A stretch of DNA of 64,000 nt from Thermoanaerobacterium saccharolyticum (lineage in GTDB: Bacteria; Bacillota; Thermoanaerobacteria; Thermoanaerobacterales; Thermoanaerobacteraceae): assembly GCF_000747665.1 (NCBI RefSeq), contig NZ_BBKT01000017.1, positions 62,001-126,000 of the forward strand, given 5' to 3'. This document shows, one piece after another, positions 17,258 to 26,388 of this stretch; position 1 is the stretch's first letter; each line of letters begins with the position of its first letter. The translations under genes and the position numbers were made by a program. The notes under the pieces were generated by a model. It worked only from the letters and a program-made list of their open reading frames with translations. It was not told the origin of the DNA and searched no databases.

Positions 17258-17620
17258 CTAATCTGATAAAGCATTGTCAAGAACTATTTCTTTGGCATCG
17301 CCCCAAAGCCTTTCCAATGAGTAAAAGTTTCTTTCATCTTTAGTAAAAATATGAACTACAATGCTGCCGTAATCCATCAATATCCACGTAGCCGAATTGT
17401 AACCTTCTATGTGATTTACATATACGCCATCTTCAGCAAGCTTTTCTGAAATTTCATCACATAAAGATTTTACATGAGTTGTAGACGTACCGCTGGCAAT
17501 CACAAAATAATCAGCAACTGTAGTAAGCTCTCCCACATATAGTCCTTTAATATCAAGCGCTTTTTTATCATCAAGTATTTTTAAAATTTTTAACGTTAGG
17601 TCAGTGCTTTTCTTATCCAA
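17258..17620 (-). CDS. rsfS: Ribosome silencing factor RsfS (Iojap family)
   Basis: Binds L14 of the large subunit and blocks subunit joining when nutrients are scarce. Signature parts are VADYFVIASGTSTTHVKSLC and the WILMDYGSIVVHIF stretch that closes the fold. The frame opens with an ATG at 17638, but the codons right after it spell GGAGG, which is a ribosome binding site placed five bases before TTG at 17620, so TTG is taken as the start (120 residues, normal). It is the last gene of the nadD-yqeK-rsfS group, a common Firmicute order. Confidence 0.95.
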   Translation of the reverse strand: MDKKSTDLTLKILKILDDKKALDIKGLYVGELTTVADYFVIASGTSTTHVKSLCDEISEKLAEDGVYVNHIEGYNSATWILMDYGSIVVHIFTKDERNFYSLERLWGDAKEIVLDNALSD

Positions 17621-17647
17621 TGTTGTACCTCCAAACATAAAATTTTA

Positions 17648-18220
17648 TTAAATATATTTTGTCTTTATTATCATATCGTTGCGGGCAATTACTGTTTTCT
17701 GGTATAAAAGCTGTCCTTTCTCGAGCACATATTTTATTGTTTCGTCTAATGCCATAATCACTGCTTCCTCAATGTTTTTATATGCTGCATCTCTCAAATT
17801 TTCTACTCCTTCAAAGTTTCTATTTGGCTCTATATAATCAGCTAAAAATATTATCTTGTCCAAAAGCGTCATATCTTTATCTCCAGTAGTATGAAGCATT
17901 ATGGCACGCTTTATTTCATCGTCTTGTATGCCAAAGTAGTCTTCTATCATGTATCCTCCAACAGGTCCGTGAAGCAAAGATGGCGATTTTTCCAATACAT
18001 CATCTATTTGAATTCCGTACTTATTTGCTAAGGCAACAAGCTCATCTTCTCTAAGGTTTTTTGCACAATCATGAAGCAATCCTGCAATTTTTGCCTTTTC
18101 TACATCTGCGCCGTATCTTACAGCCAATTTTTCAGACGTCTCCATAACACCCAATGAATGATTAAATCTCTCATCACTTAATAATTTTTTCAATTTATCA
18201 GCAAAAAATTCAAAATCCAC
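17648..18220 (-). CDS. yqeK: HD-domain phosphohydrolase YqeK
   Basis: A metal-dependent HD hydrolase. Established knowledge: B. subtilis YqeK hydrolyses diadenosine tetraphosphate (Ap4A) symmetrically. The HD motif is in AGLLHDCAKNLREDEL, with LLHGPVGGYM and DKIIFLADYIEPNR further on. A GTG at 18220 is preferred over the earlier ATG at 18256 because GAGAGGT, inside the end of nadD, stands seven bases upstream. This leaves a 4-nt gap to nadD and suggests coupling. Confidence 0.93.
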   Translation of the reverse strand: MDFEFFADKLKKLLSDERFNHSLGVMETSEKLAVRYGADVEKAKIAGLLHDCAKNLREDELVALANKYGIQIDDVLEKSPSLLHGPVGGYMIEDYFGIQDDEIKRAIMLHTTGDKDMTLLDKIIFLADYIEPNRNFEGVENLRDAAYKNIEEAVIMALDETIKYVLEKGQLLYQKTVIARNDMIIKTKYI

Positions 18221-18224
18221 AATA

Positions 18225-18848
18225 TCAACCTCTCTTATAAAGTCCAGCTTTTTCAATGTATCTTTCTACAGACTCTGGCAACAAATACTTGATCGGCCTG
18301 CCTTCAGATACCCTATTGCGTATGTCTGTGGATGATATGGCTAATGACGGCACAGTTACCTGAAAAATTTCTTTATCGTATATTCTCTTGATATACTGGA
18401 TTTTTTCGCTTATGCTATCACCTGCATAACCTGGCCTTGTGGCAGCGACAAAATTGCACATCTTTAAAAGATCTTCAGCATTTTTCCATGTTAAAATCTC
18501 TAATATAGCATCAGCACCCGTTATAAAAAATATCTGGGTTTCCTCTCCGTATATTTTTTTAAACTCCTTCAGCGTATCAATAGTGTATGTGTATCCTTCC
18601 CTCTCTATCTCAATGGCAGATACTTCAAAATACGGATTCGTAACTGTAGCAAGGATAGTCATCAAATACCTTATCCTTTTATCAGTAATGTTTCTTTTGA
18701 CTTTATGTGGCGGATTGCCTGATGGGACAAATATAACTTTATCCAAGTTAAATTGATCTCTGACGGCCTCCGCTGTGACAAGGTGGCCAAAATGTATTGG
18801 ATCGAAAGTGCCACCCATAATGCCAATCCTTTGAAAGTTATTAGTCAT
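18225..18848 (-). CDS. nadD: Nicotinate-nucleotide adenylyltransferase
   Basis: Makes nicotinate adenine dinucleotide from nicotinate mononucleotide and ATP, in NAD synthesis. [20 protein letters not shown] holds the nucleotidyltransferase GTFDPxHxGH motif, and [13 protein letters not shown] is the C-terminal ISSTxIR motif. It is 207 residues, complete. The pncB gene at 51.7 kb supplies the same pathway by salvage. GGAGG precedes the ATG. Confidence 0.96.
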   Translation of the reverse strand: MTNNFQRIGIMGGTFDPIHFGHLVTAEAVRDQFNLDKVIFVPSGNPPHKVKRNITDKRIRYLMTILATVTNPYFEVSAIEIEREGYTYTIDTLKEFKKIYGEETQIFFITGADAILEILTWKNAEDLLKMCNFVAATRPGYAGDSISEKIQYIKRIYDKEIFQVTVPSLAISSTDIRNRVSEGRPIKYLLPESVERYIEKAGLYKRG

Positions 18849-18944
18849 CTAAATATCCTCCACTTGAAATTCAAAAACAATTTTCATACGTAAATTATAC
18901 AATAATAAACTTTTAGAGACAATATTGGATAAACAGCATATCTT

Positions 18945-20216
18945 TTATTCATAATACTCGAATTCAAAATCTCTCACATTTATCGCATCTCCGTCTTTAA
19001 ATCCTTTCTCTTTAAGCATATCTATCACACCTGACTTTTTCAATATCATTTCAAAATATCTAAGCGAATTCTCATCTTGAAGATTTACTCTTTTTAACAA
19101 TCTATCTATTTTTGTTCCACCTAAATAGTAAACGCCATTTTTTACCTCAATTTCAACAGTTTCTTCTTCTTTTGGCATATTGTATATAATGATGTCTTCT
19201 GTATTTTCCTCCACATCTACTTTAAACCTATCAAGCATCTCTATCGTCTTATCAAGAAGTCCGTCAATGCCATCACCTGTCATAGCAGATATTTTAAAGA
19301 CATCATATCCAAGATTTTTCATCTTTGCAATTATATCATCTAAATTAATTGATGATGGATCAACTGCATCTATTTTATTTAAAACAGCAATTTGCGGAAT
19401 TTCTTTTAATCTATCGCTATACAAATACATTTCATCATTTATTTTCTTAAAATCATCTATAGGATCCGACAATGGATTTGATACATCCACAATGTGCAAT
19501 ATCAACTTTGTCCTTTCAATATGCTTTAAAAAGTCATATCCAAGACCTTCACCTTTATGGGCACCTTCAATAAGTCCTGGTATATCAGCCATGACAAAGG
19601 ACTTTCCTTTATGGTACACAACACCTAAATTTGGGTACAAAGTCGTAAATGGGTAATTTGCTATTTTGGGCCTTGCATTTGTGCATGAAGCAAGCAATGT
19701 TGACTTTCCAGCATTAGGAAATCCAACAAGACCTACATCTGCTAACAGTTTTAGCTCCAATCTCACATAAAGCTCTTTACCTTCCTCACCGCTTTCTGCA
19801 AATCGGGGAGTTTTTAAAGTGGATGAAGCAAATTTTGCATTTCCCCTTCCGCCTCTGCCACCTCGCAGCACTATCGCTTTTTGTCCAGGTTTTGCAAGAT
19901 CTGCTATCAACTCATTGGTATTATCCCTTATTATTTGAGTTCCAACAGGAACTTTAATATATAGATCATCACCATCTTTGCCGTATTTATTGTTACCACT
20001 GCCATTTTCTCCGCTTTCAGCAACATATTTTCTTTTGTATTTAAAATCCATCAATGTAGAAATGTTTGGATCAGTAATGAATATGACATCACCGCCTTTC
20101 CCTCCGTCACCGCCGTCAGGACCACCGTACGCTACGTATTTTTCTCTTCTAAATGATATAACGCCATTTCCTCCGTTTCCAGACTTTATATAAATTTTCG
20201 CACTGTCTATAAACAC
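18945..20216 (-). CDS. obg: GTPase Obg/CgtA
   Basis: An essential GTPase that binds the 50S subunit. Domains in order: glycine-rich Obg fold (residues about 1-158), G domain with GFPNAGKSTLLAS (P loop) and DIPGLIEGAHKGEG, and a C-terminal OCT domain from about residue 345. The 423 residues match Firmicute Obg. The start codon is GTG at 20216, with AGGTG a few bases before. It follows the Spo0B-like gene by 19 nt, the same order as spo0B-obg in Bacillus. Confidence 0.97.
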   Translation of the reverse strand: MFIDSAKIYIKSGNGGNGVISFRREKYVAYGGPDGGDGGKGGDVIFITDPNISTLMDFKYKRKYVAESGENGSGNNKYGKDGDDLYIKVPVGTQIIRDNTNELIADLAKPGQKAIVLRGGRGGRGNAKFASSTLKTPRFAESGEEGKELYVRLELKLLADVGLVGFPNAGKSTLLASCTNARPKIANYPFTTLYPNLGVVYHKGKSFVMADIPGLIEGAHKGEGLGYDFLKHIERTKLILHIVDVSNPLSDPIDDFKKINDEMYLYSDRLKEIPQIAVLNKIDAVDPSSINLDDIIAKMKNLGYDVFKISAMTGDGIDGLLDKTIEMLDRFKVDVEENTEDIIIYNMPKEEETVEIEVKNGVYYLGGTKIDRLLKRVNLQDENSLRYFEMILKKSGVIDMLKEKGFKDGDAINVRDFEFEYYE

Positions 20217-20235
20217 ATCATCACCTACTTTAAAT

Positions 20236-20463
20236 TTAATTTTCTTCTATTTTATTTTTGATAAATTTCATGATACTATCCATATCGCTATTAAATACAT
20301 TGCGCTCATTGTTGTATTCATCAATAACTCTTTGAATATATTCATAAATCTTATCAGACTTACCAAGCTGTGCATATCCAAGCAAAACTTGAAGGTCATT
20401 TATGTACTCATGCCTTTTTAAATTTATGTATTTTATCAAAAATTCATCATTGCATTTAGACAT
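20236..20463 (-). CDS. Spo0B-like alpha-helical (SpoOB_a) protein, short
   Basis: A 75-residue protein matching the N-terminal helical hairpin of Spo0B/sensor kinase dimerisation domains: YINLKRHEYINDLQVLLGYA, where the histidine corresponds to the phosphorylated histidine of Spo0B. The C-terminal degenerate ATPase domain of Bacillus Spo0B is absent. The place between rpmA and obg is the classic spo0B position. A role as a phosphotransferase is possible but unproven, because Clostridia-like spore formers usually phosphorylate Spo0A directly. The start at 20463 is chosen because AAGGAG stands 9 nt upstream, and only 3 nt from the ATG at 20469. Confidence 0.75.
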   Translation of the reverse strand: MSKCNDEFLIKYINLKRHEYINDLQVLLGYAQLGKSDKIYEYIQRVIDEYNNERNVFNSDMDSIMKFIKNKIEEN

Positions 20464-20501
20464 CTGCATCGGCTCCTTAAATAAACATTCGGTTTATCTA
20501 T

Positions 20502-20510
20502 ATTATACCA
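20502..20510 (-). promoter_or_regulatory. Predicted extended -10 promoter before spo0B-like/obg
   Basis: Minus strand TGGTATAAT, an extended -10 element with no good -35. It lies downstream of the rpmA terminator. Confidence 0.55.
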
Positions 20511-20525
20511 TACATTCCACTGCAA

Positions 20526-20552
20526 AAAAGAAAAAGTCCGGCTTATGCCAGG
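20526..20552 (-). terminator. Terminator after rpmA
   Basis: AAGTCCTGGC, ATAA loop and GCCGGACTT with one mismatch, then a T-rich tract. The rpmA stop codon lies in the hairpin. Confidence 0.82.
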
Positions 20553-20830
20553 ACTTCTTTCCTCTTTTCATATACACTTACCTGTTTTTTGTCTTTCCCT
20601 TTTCTTTCAAATGATACATAACCGTCAATTAATGCAAACAAAGTATCATCTTTGCCTCTGCCTACATTAACACCTGGATGAATCTTTGTACCTCTTTGTC
20701 TTACGAGTATGTTTCCCGCTAAGACAAATTGTCCATCAGCTCTCTTGACTCCGAGTCTTTTTGACTCGCTGTCACGTCCATTACGAGTGCTTCCCATTCC
20801 TTTTTTATGAGCAAATAATTGCAGCTTCAT
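20543..20830 (-). CDS. rpmA: 50S ribosomal protein L27
   Basis: 95 residues with the L27 signature ([20 protein letters not shown], then [12 protein letters not shown]). The N-terminus MKLQLF precedes the conserved AHKKG, which is the Firmicute-type extension that must be removed by the protease Prp, encoded immediately upstream. Its ATG overlaps the prp stop codon. Confidence 0.97.
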   Translation of the reverse strand: MKLQLFAHKKGMGSTRNGRDSESKRLGVKRADGQFVLAGNILVRQRGTKIHPGVNVGRGKDDTLFALIDGYVSFERKGKDKKQVSVYEKRKEVLA

Positions 20831-21162
20831 CCATCACACCTCCTATCAAAGACTTTTACGTACGCTGAATAGTCCCTTTCGATGTCTTTAAGCCCAAGCA
20901 CCATCGCATCTACAATAGCACAAGACTTTATGACATCATCACCAGCACCATAGTCCTCTATTTCAACATACATATAACCATCTCTTATTTCCTTCTTTAA
21001 AGACACAGTATTAATCGATTCTAATCCAAGTACAGCCGTCTGTGCCACAGCCGTAACACCGGCACATACTATATCTCTGTCATAGACATCATAACCTGCA
21101 TGTCCTTTTATTTCAAATTTCTTTACTTTATCATTATTTCTATATATGCTGACTTTAATCAT
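20827..21162 (-). CDS. prp: Ribosomal-processing cysteine protease Prp
   Basis: The YsxB/Prp family, 111 residues. It cuts the N-terminal extension from L27 before assembly. The catalytic histidine is in IKGHAGYD and the cysteine in [15 protein letters not shown], in the family spacing. It sits between rplU and rpmA, as in Bacillus and Staphylococcus, and both L27 features seen here (extension and neighbour) agree. The ribosome binding site is weak (GAAG), so it may be translated by coupling to rplU, whose stop is 2 nt away. Confidence 0.94.
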   Translation of the reverse strand: MIKVSIYRNNDKVKKFEIKGHAGYDVYDRDIVCAGVTAVAQTAVLGLESINTVSLKKEIRDGYMYVEIEDYGAGDDVIKSCAIVDAMVLGLKDIERDYSAYVKVFDRRCDG

Positions 21163-21164
21163 TT

Positions 21165-21476
21165 TTACATGATCTTCTCAATTTGAACTTTTGTATATGG
21201 CTGACGATGACCGCGTTTCTTTCTTTCATTCTTCTTTGGCTTGTACTTAAAGACGATTATTTTCTCACCTTTGCCATGTTCAAGAACTTTCGCTTCTACT
21301 TTAGCATCTTTAACATATGGTTTTCCAAAATCAACAGTACCATCGTCTTTCGCAACAGCCAATACCTTATCAAAAGAATATACGCTGCCAGCTTCACAAT
21401 CAAGCTTTTCAATATTTATTACGTCGCCTTCTTGAACCCTGTACTGTTTGCCACCAGTCTCTATTATCGCGTACAT
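21165..21476 (-). CDS. rplU: 50S ribosomal protein L21
   Basis: 103 residues opening [20 protein letters not shown], the L21 signature, and ending with [17 protein letters not shown], the typical basic tail. GGAGGTG precedes the ATG. It is first in rplU-prp-rpmA, behind a structured leader. Confidence 0.98.
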   Translation of the reverse strand: MYAIIETGGKQYRVQEGDVINIEKLDCEAGSVYSFDKVLAVAKDDGTVDFGKPYVKDAKVEAKVLEHGKGEKIIVFKYKPKKNERKKRGHRQPYTKVQIEKIM

Positions 21477-21479
21477 TAG

Positions 21480-21566
21480 GGCACCTCCTCTTCACCAGTC
21501 TCGCCGGAGCCAAGGTACTTCTTATACAAGAAGTATTTAAACCCGTTCCGAGCGGCTACAAAGTGT
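21480..21566 (-). ncRNA. Ribosomal protein L21 leader RNA
   Basis: The roughly 85-nt 5' leader of rplU holds GTAGCCGCTCGGAACGGG, then an ACTTCTTGTATAAGAAGT hairpin, then a GC-rich segment (GGCTCCGGCGAGACTGG). Firmicute rplU leaders are known cis-regulatory elements (L21 leader family). The match is judged by eye. Confidence 0.7.
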
Positions 21567-21595
21567 ATTCTAACACAATAACATGAAAATGTCAA
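21567..21595 (-). promoter_or_regulatory. Promoter of rplU-prp-rpmA
   Basis: Minus strand TTGACA (21590-21595), 17-nt spacer, TAGAAT (21567-21572). The -35 element ends one base from the stop codon of the upstream rng gene. Confidence 0.9.
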
Positions 21596-23008
21596 TTACA
21601 ACTGATAATCTACATGAAATTCATCAGTATCAAGTTTGCTATTGCAGACAGTGTTTATTTCCACACCGTATTTCTCCATGTACTTTTCTATTATACCGCT
21701 TTTCTCGATTATGTTTCGTATTCTGCGGTTTGAAGTTATAGTAATTTTTTTAGCATTTGTATTCCTTAAGATTCTCTCTATAGAGCGATTTATTCTAAGT
21801 TGCATCATATGGCTTGACACAATATATCCTGCCCCTTTGCAGCAATCGCACTTCTCTTGCAAATATTCGCTTACATTTGATCTAACTCTCTTTCTCGTCA
21901 TTTCAACTAATCCTAAATGTGTAAAGCCAAGTACGCTGCACTTTGATCTATCGCTTTTTAAAGATTCTTCAAAAACCTTTAGAATCTTCTGACGGTCATT
22001 GTCGCTATCCATGTCGATAAAATCTACAACGATGATGCCACCAATATCCCTTAATCTCAATTGCAACGCAATTTCTTTCGCAGCCTCTATATTCGTTTTT
22101 AAAATTGTCTCCTGAAGTGAAGATTTTCCTGTGTATTTACCTGTATTGACATCTATTACAGTCAATGCTTCTGTCTCATCAATTATTATGAACCCACCGC
22201 TTTTAAGCCAAACCTTTTTGCTTAAAAGTCTTTCTACTTGTTTTTCAATCCCATATAGACCTACTAAGTCTCCATCTTCATACTTTACTGAAATGTTTAA
22301 ACCTTCCTTTTTTATATAATCAAAAATCCTTTTGTACTCTTCAGCATCATTTACAATTATTTCATCCACCATCAACGATGATAAGTATTTTGTAATAAAA
22401 TTCTCTTCCTCATAAATTAACTCAGGGGAACCAGCAACTTTAGATTTATTCAATATATCTTCATACAATTTGCATAAATCAACTATGTCCCTTTCAAATT
22501 CCTCTTCACCTACATATTGCGCTGCAGTTCTGATTATTATACCTACATTATCGGGCTTTACCCTTTTTACAATATTTATCAGTTCCATTCGCTTTTTTTC
22601 ATCTTCTATCCTGTGGGAAATGCCTACATGATCAGAATCAGGCATAAGCACTACATACTTTCCTGGCAGCGATATATTTGTCGTAACTTTCGGATTCTTA
22701 AGTCCTATAGAATCTTTTAAGACTTGAACAATTATATCTTGTCCGGGTTTTACATATTTAGTTATCGAAGAATTTGATTTGAGAATTCCTTTAACATCAT
22801 TTACAAATAGGTACGCATTTTTGTCTAATCCTATGTCAATGAAAGCACTTTGCATGCCTTTTATAGTATTTTTCACTTTCCCTTTGTAAATATTTCCGAC
22901 TATGCTTTTTTTATCAGAATATTCAACATGATATTCAATTAACAATCCATCTTCTAAATATGCCACTTGATAAAATTTATCGCTTATATCAAACAAAATT
23001 CTCTTCAA
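21596..23008 (-). CDS. rng: Ribonuclease G/E family endoribonuclease
   Basis: About 470 residues, the RNase G-like short form. An N-terminal S1 domain (NIYKGKVKNTIKGMQSAFID) is followed by the catalytic region with GGIIVVDFIDMD, holding the metal-binding aspartate, and a Zn-link-like EKCDCCKGAG. It processes rRNA and mRNA. A GTG at 23017 lies inside the GAGGTG ribosome binding site, so the TTG at 23008, six bases after it, is the likely start. It lies just upstream of rplU, an order found in many Firmicutes. Confidence 0.93.
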   Translation of the reverse strand: MKRILFDISDKFYQVAYLEDGLLIEYHVEYSDKKSIVGNIYKGKVKNTIKGMQSAFIDIGLDKNAYLFVNDVKGILKSNSSITKYVKPGQDIIVQVLKDSIGLKNPKVTTNISLPGKYVVLMPDSDHVGISHRIEDEKKRMELINIVKRVKPDNVGIIIRTAAQYVGEEEFERDIVDLCKLYEDILNKSKVAGSPELIYEEENFITKYLSSLMVDEIIVNDAEEYKRIFDYIKKEGLNISVKYEDGDLVGLYGIEKQVERLLSKKVWLKSGGFIIIDETEALTVIDVNTGKYTGKSSLQETILKTNIEAAKEIALQLRLRDIGGIIVVDFIDMDSDNDRQKILKVFEESLKSDRSKCSVLGFTHLGLVEMTRKRVRSNVSEYLQEKCDCCKGAGYIVSSHMMQLRINRSIERILRNTNAKKITITSNRRIRNIIEKSGIIEKYMEKYGVEINTVCNSKLDTDEFHVDYQL

Positions 23009-23018
23009 GTAAAACACC

Positions 23019-23669
23019 TCAATTTAAAATAAGGTTTCTTCTGTCTATTAAGATTTTCTCCATATCAAAAACATGACCTAAAAAATCATCAAGAGCTTTT
23101 ACAACATATGTGGGCCCTGGAGAACCTTCTGAAATTTTTAGCTTTACGTACAAAGTAATTTTGCTGCCTTTTGCTTCAATCATTTTAAAATCTAAAATGT
23201 AATTTTTTAAGTCAATGATTTTGATGCCGCTTTTTGATTCCTTTTCTATTAATATCTCATCTCTACCTAAAAATCTTTTAATCTCATCAGGAAGGTCTAT
23301 CACGTAACTCATCAAATAAACATCTACAGTATATTCAGCTTCTTTCACTTTGTCTGACAGCAAGTCCTTATCATCGACAATATAGCAATCGATGATCTCT
23401 AAACCATTTGGCAACGTCTTATTCAAATCACGTTTGAATCTTTCAGGTTCAATTTTACCTTCTATCACTACATCAAAGTAATCGCCATGCGTTGCCGCAC
23501 CCATACTAAGCGCTGGTCCAAAAGATATCAATGGATGTGGGTTGAATCCCTTCGACAGTGAAAACTTTATTTGCGCCCTTCTCATAGCCCTTTCTATAGT
23601 TCTCATAAGATCCAAATGAGAAATATACCTCAAATCACCATCTTTTTTAAACTTAGCTCTAAGCTTCAA
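23019..23669 (-). CDS. TIGR03936 family radical-SAM-associated protein (DUF2344)
   Basis: 216 residues starting LKLRAKFKKDGDLRYISHLD, the usual opening of the DUF2344 family, with KGFNPHPLISFGPALSMG. The function is unknown. It is nearly always next to, or fused with, the radical SAM protein encoded just upstream, and the two overlap by 11 bp here. The family start points to TTG at 23669, with AAGGAG inside the upstream gene. An ATG at 23687 or TTG at 23690 is possible. Confidence 0.88.
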   Translation of the reverse strand: MKLRAKFKKDGDLRYISHLDLMRTIERAMRRAQIKFSLSKGFNPHPLISFGPALSMGAATHGDYFDVVIEGKIEPERFKRDLNKTLPNGLEIIDCYIVDDKDLLSDKVKEAEYTVDVYLMSYVIDLPDEIKRFLGRDEILIEKESKSGIKIIDLKNYILDFKMIEAKGSKITLYVKLKISEGSPGPTYVVKALDDFLGHVFDMEKILIDRRNLILN

Positions 23670-25503
23670 AGCATACAACTCCTTCATCAAGATCTTTTAT
23701 TCCACATCCTGTACAATACAGTCTGCAATCACCTGTAAGTCTTCCTTCTATCGCTTTTTTGTATTCTCTTTTAAGGTAATCCTTTCTTACTCCAACATCT
23801 ACTATATCCCAAGGAAAGACTTCATCAAAATCTCTCTTTTTATAAGCGTAAAATTTAGGATCTACTCCAATGCTCTCAAACGCTTCCAGCCATTTATCAA
23901 ATTTAAACTGTTCATCCCAACCATCAAACTTACATCCACTTTCCCATGCTTTAATAATCGCTTGTCCTACTTTTCTATCTCCTTTAGAAATGACAGCTTC
24001 TAAAAAGCTCATATTTGGTTCATGCCAGTTGTAACTGAATATCTTTCCTCTAAGCAGTTCTTTTAAATAGTTTTGTTTATTTATTATGGACTCCATATCG
24101 TCCTGAGGATACCATTGAAATGGTGTAAATGGCTTTGGCACAAAAGTTGAAGTGCTTACGGTTATCTTAAGGCCTCTTGTGGTGCCATTGACATCTTTGT
24201 ATACATCAGCTACTAAATGAGCAAGATCTGATATCCCTTTTACATCTTCCATCGTCTCCGTTGGAAGACCTAACATAAAGTACAACTTTACGCTCTTCCA
24301 CCCTGCCTTAAATGCTTCTTTAGTAGAATTCACCAAATCCTCTTCAGTCACGCCCTTATTGATAACGTCTCTAAGCCTTTGTGTTCCAGCTTCAGGTGCA
24401 AGTGTAAGACCAGTTTTTCTGACTTTTTGAATCTCATTTAAAAGATTGACAGAAAAGGCATCTATCCTGGTAGATGGCAACGCCACACCAGTTCCCATGT
24501 CTTTATACTTTTCTATAAGATCATATACTAAACTTTCTATCTGAGAATAATCGCATGTACTTAAAGAAGTCAATGAAATTTCTTCATATCCAGTTGATTT
24601 TATTAATTTATCAGCTAACTCAATAAGAGTTTCTTTCGATCTTTCTCTTACAGGCCTGTAAATCATACCTGCTTGGCAGAACCTACACCCTCTTGTACAA
24701 CCTCTAAAAACCTCCAGCACGATCCTGTCATGGACGATATTTATAAACGGCACAATCTGTTTGTCTGGGTGGTATGTCTTATCTAAGTCTTTTACAATTC
24801 TCCTCTTTATTACTACAGGTATGCCATCTTCAACAGGCTTTATGCTTTTGATAGTATTATCATCATTGTACGTTTCTACGTATAATGATGGGACATAAGC
24901 ACCTTGAATCTTAGATGCCCGTCTTAAGAGTTCCTCCTTCGGTACATTGTCTTTTTTACAAGATATTACTAAATCCAAGATTTCATTTATAATTTCCTCG
25001 CCATCACCTATGACAAACAAATCCACAACATCAGACAGTGGTGCAGGATTAACTGCGCAAGGCCCACCGGCTATAACCAAAGGATATCCTTTCCTATCCT
25101 TGCTTCTTACTGGAATTTTAGATAAATCCAGCATATTCAATATGTTTGTGTAACTTAGTTCGTACTGCAGAGTAAACCCTATTACATCAAACATATTAAG
25201 AGGCGTTTTCGTCTCAAGTGAAAAAAGTGGTATGTCCCTTTCTCTCATCAGGCTTTCCATGTCCACCCATGGTGCAAATACCCTTTCACAATATGTGTCA
25301 TCTCGTTCATTCATCAAACTGTAAAGTATTTTAAGTCCAAGGTGGGACATGCCAACTTCGTACACATCAGGAAAAGCGAATGCAAATCTTATTTTAACTT
25401 TATTTACATCTTTAGTCACAGAATTTATTTCACCACCAGTATATCTGGCAGGTTTATTCACTTTCATCAGCAAATCATCTATTTTGTTTTTTAAATCTGA
25501 CAT
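23659..25503 (-). CDS. TIGR03960 family B12-binding/radical SAM protein
   Basis: 614 residues. The N-terminal region resembles a B12-binding domain (about 1-190, GMSHLGLKILYSLMNERDD). The radical SAM domain has the cluster motif RGCTRGCRFCQAG (CxxxCxxC) at about residue 265, and the C-terminal part ends in a cysteine motif CRLYCTGCGIKD. The reaction is not established; a role in RNA or ribosome modification is sometimes guessed from its fixed place near rng, rplU and rpmA, and that remains inference. GGAGG precedes the ATG. Confidence 0.9.
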   Translation of the reverse strand: MSDLKNKIDDLLMKVNKPARYTGGEINSVTKDVNKVKIRFAFAFPDVYEVGMSHLGLKILYSLMNERDDTYCERVFAPWVDMESLMRERDIPLFSLETKTPLNMFDVIGFTLQYELSYTNILNMLDLSKIPVRSKDRKGYPLVIAGGPCAVNPAPLSDVVDLFVIGDGEEIINEILDLVISCKKDNVPKEELLRRASKIQGAYVPSLYVETYNDDNTIKSIKPVEDGIPVVIKRRIVKDLDKTYHPDKQIVPFINIVHDRIVLEVFRGCTRGCRFCQAGMIYRPVRERSKETLIELADKLIKSTGYEEISLTSLSTCDYSQIESLVYDLIEKYKDMGTGVALPSTRIDAFSVNLLNEIQKVRKTGLTLAPEAGTQRLRDVINKGVTEEDLVNSTKEAFKAGWKSVKLYFMLGLPTETMEDVKGISDLAHLVADVYKDVNGTTRGLKITVSTSTFVPKPFTPFQWYPQDDMESIINKQNYLKELLRGKIFSYNWHEPNMSFLEAVISKGDRKVGQAIIKAWESGCKFDGWDEQFKFDKWLEAFESIGVDPKFYAYKKRDFDEVFPWDIVDVGVRKDYLKREYKKAIEGRLTGDCRLYCTGCGIKDLDEGVVCFEA

Positions 25504-25512
25504 CGTTACCTC

Positions 25513-26388
25513 CTATTTTATCTTGCTTAAGATTTCGCCAATCGGCAAATAAAGTCCATTTTCAATGGCAAAATCAAAAAGCTCTGTCTCAGTAAGTCTT
25601 TTTTTCTCTTTCAAATTTTTATCCAACACAACTATTATATGATATTTTAATGGCAAAAAACAATTGATTATTTTGATTAATTTTTGATTTTCCAGCACTG
25701 CAATTGTCCTAACATTCATAATTCCTCTTTTAAATAACTCTTCTTTTTTGTATATTAAATCTCTTAAGTTAAAATACTGAGAAAGTCTTCCCTCATTTCT
25801 GGCAGATATTATTAGAAATACAGCCATAGTAATCAGTACATAATTTTTATTCCCATTTACAATCATAAGTATACTGCCGTAAATAAGCAATAATGATATC
25901 ACATAAGAAATCTTGACAGCTATGTTATTAGCTCTAGTTAACCCTATAAAATTGGATAAAACAGACTTTAAAGCTCTTCCTCCATCTAAAGGCACGCCAG
26001 GCAAAAGATTAAATGCGCACATCAGAACATTTATCTTTATAAGGTAGTCAAACTGAGTACCGATGATTTGGCTTACTATTATAAGCATCATGATAAAAAT
26101 AGCATTTGACAAAGGTCCTGCTAATGCGATGATGATTTCCAAATCAGGCCTTATAAAAATCTCACTATCGAAAACAGCCGCTCCGCCAAAAGGGAATATT
26201 TCTATCTGAATCATATTTATATCCAACTTTTTTGCCACCAAATAGTGGCTTACTTCATGTATTGCAACAGTCAAAATTATGTCAATAAGCTCAATGTAAA
26301 GGCCTGCCAGTACAAGAAACAATATAAAAACCCACGTAAATGGGTTTATCTTTATTTTAACATCGTCAATTTTCATTTTTGACATCAC
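25513..26388 (-). CDS. spoIVFB: SpoIVFB-type intramembrane metalloprotease (M50)
   Basis: A site-2-protease-like enzyme. The zinc motif HEVSH is in TVAIHEVSHYLVAKK, near residue 46, and the second metal site is LLPGVPLDGGRALKS. Several membrane spans surround both, and a C-terminal cytoplasmic CBS-like stretch follows. In Bacillus it activates sigma-K by cleaving pro-sigma-K. The gene overlaps spoIVFA by 23 bp. Starts at 26388 (GTG), 26385 and 26376 (ATG) are all possible; no ribosome binding site decides. Confidence 0.9.
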   Translation of the reverse strand: MMSKMKIDDVKIKINPFTWVFILFLVLAGLYIELIDIILTVAIHEVSHYLVAKKLDINMIQIEIFPFGGAAVFDSEIFIRPDLEIIIALAGPLSNAIFIMMLIIVSQIIGTQFDYLIKINVLMCAFNLLPGVPLDGGRALKSVLSNFIGLTRANNIAVKISYVISLLLIYGSILMIVNGNKNYVLITMAVFLIISARNEGRLSQYFNLRDLIYKKEELFKRGIMNVRTIAVLENQKLIKIINCFLPLKYHIIVVLDKNLKEKKRLTETELFDFAIENGLYLPIGEILSKIK

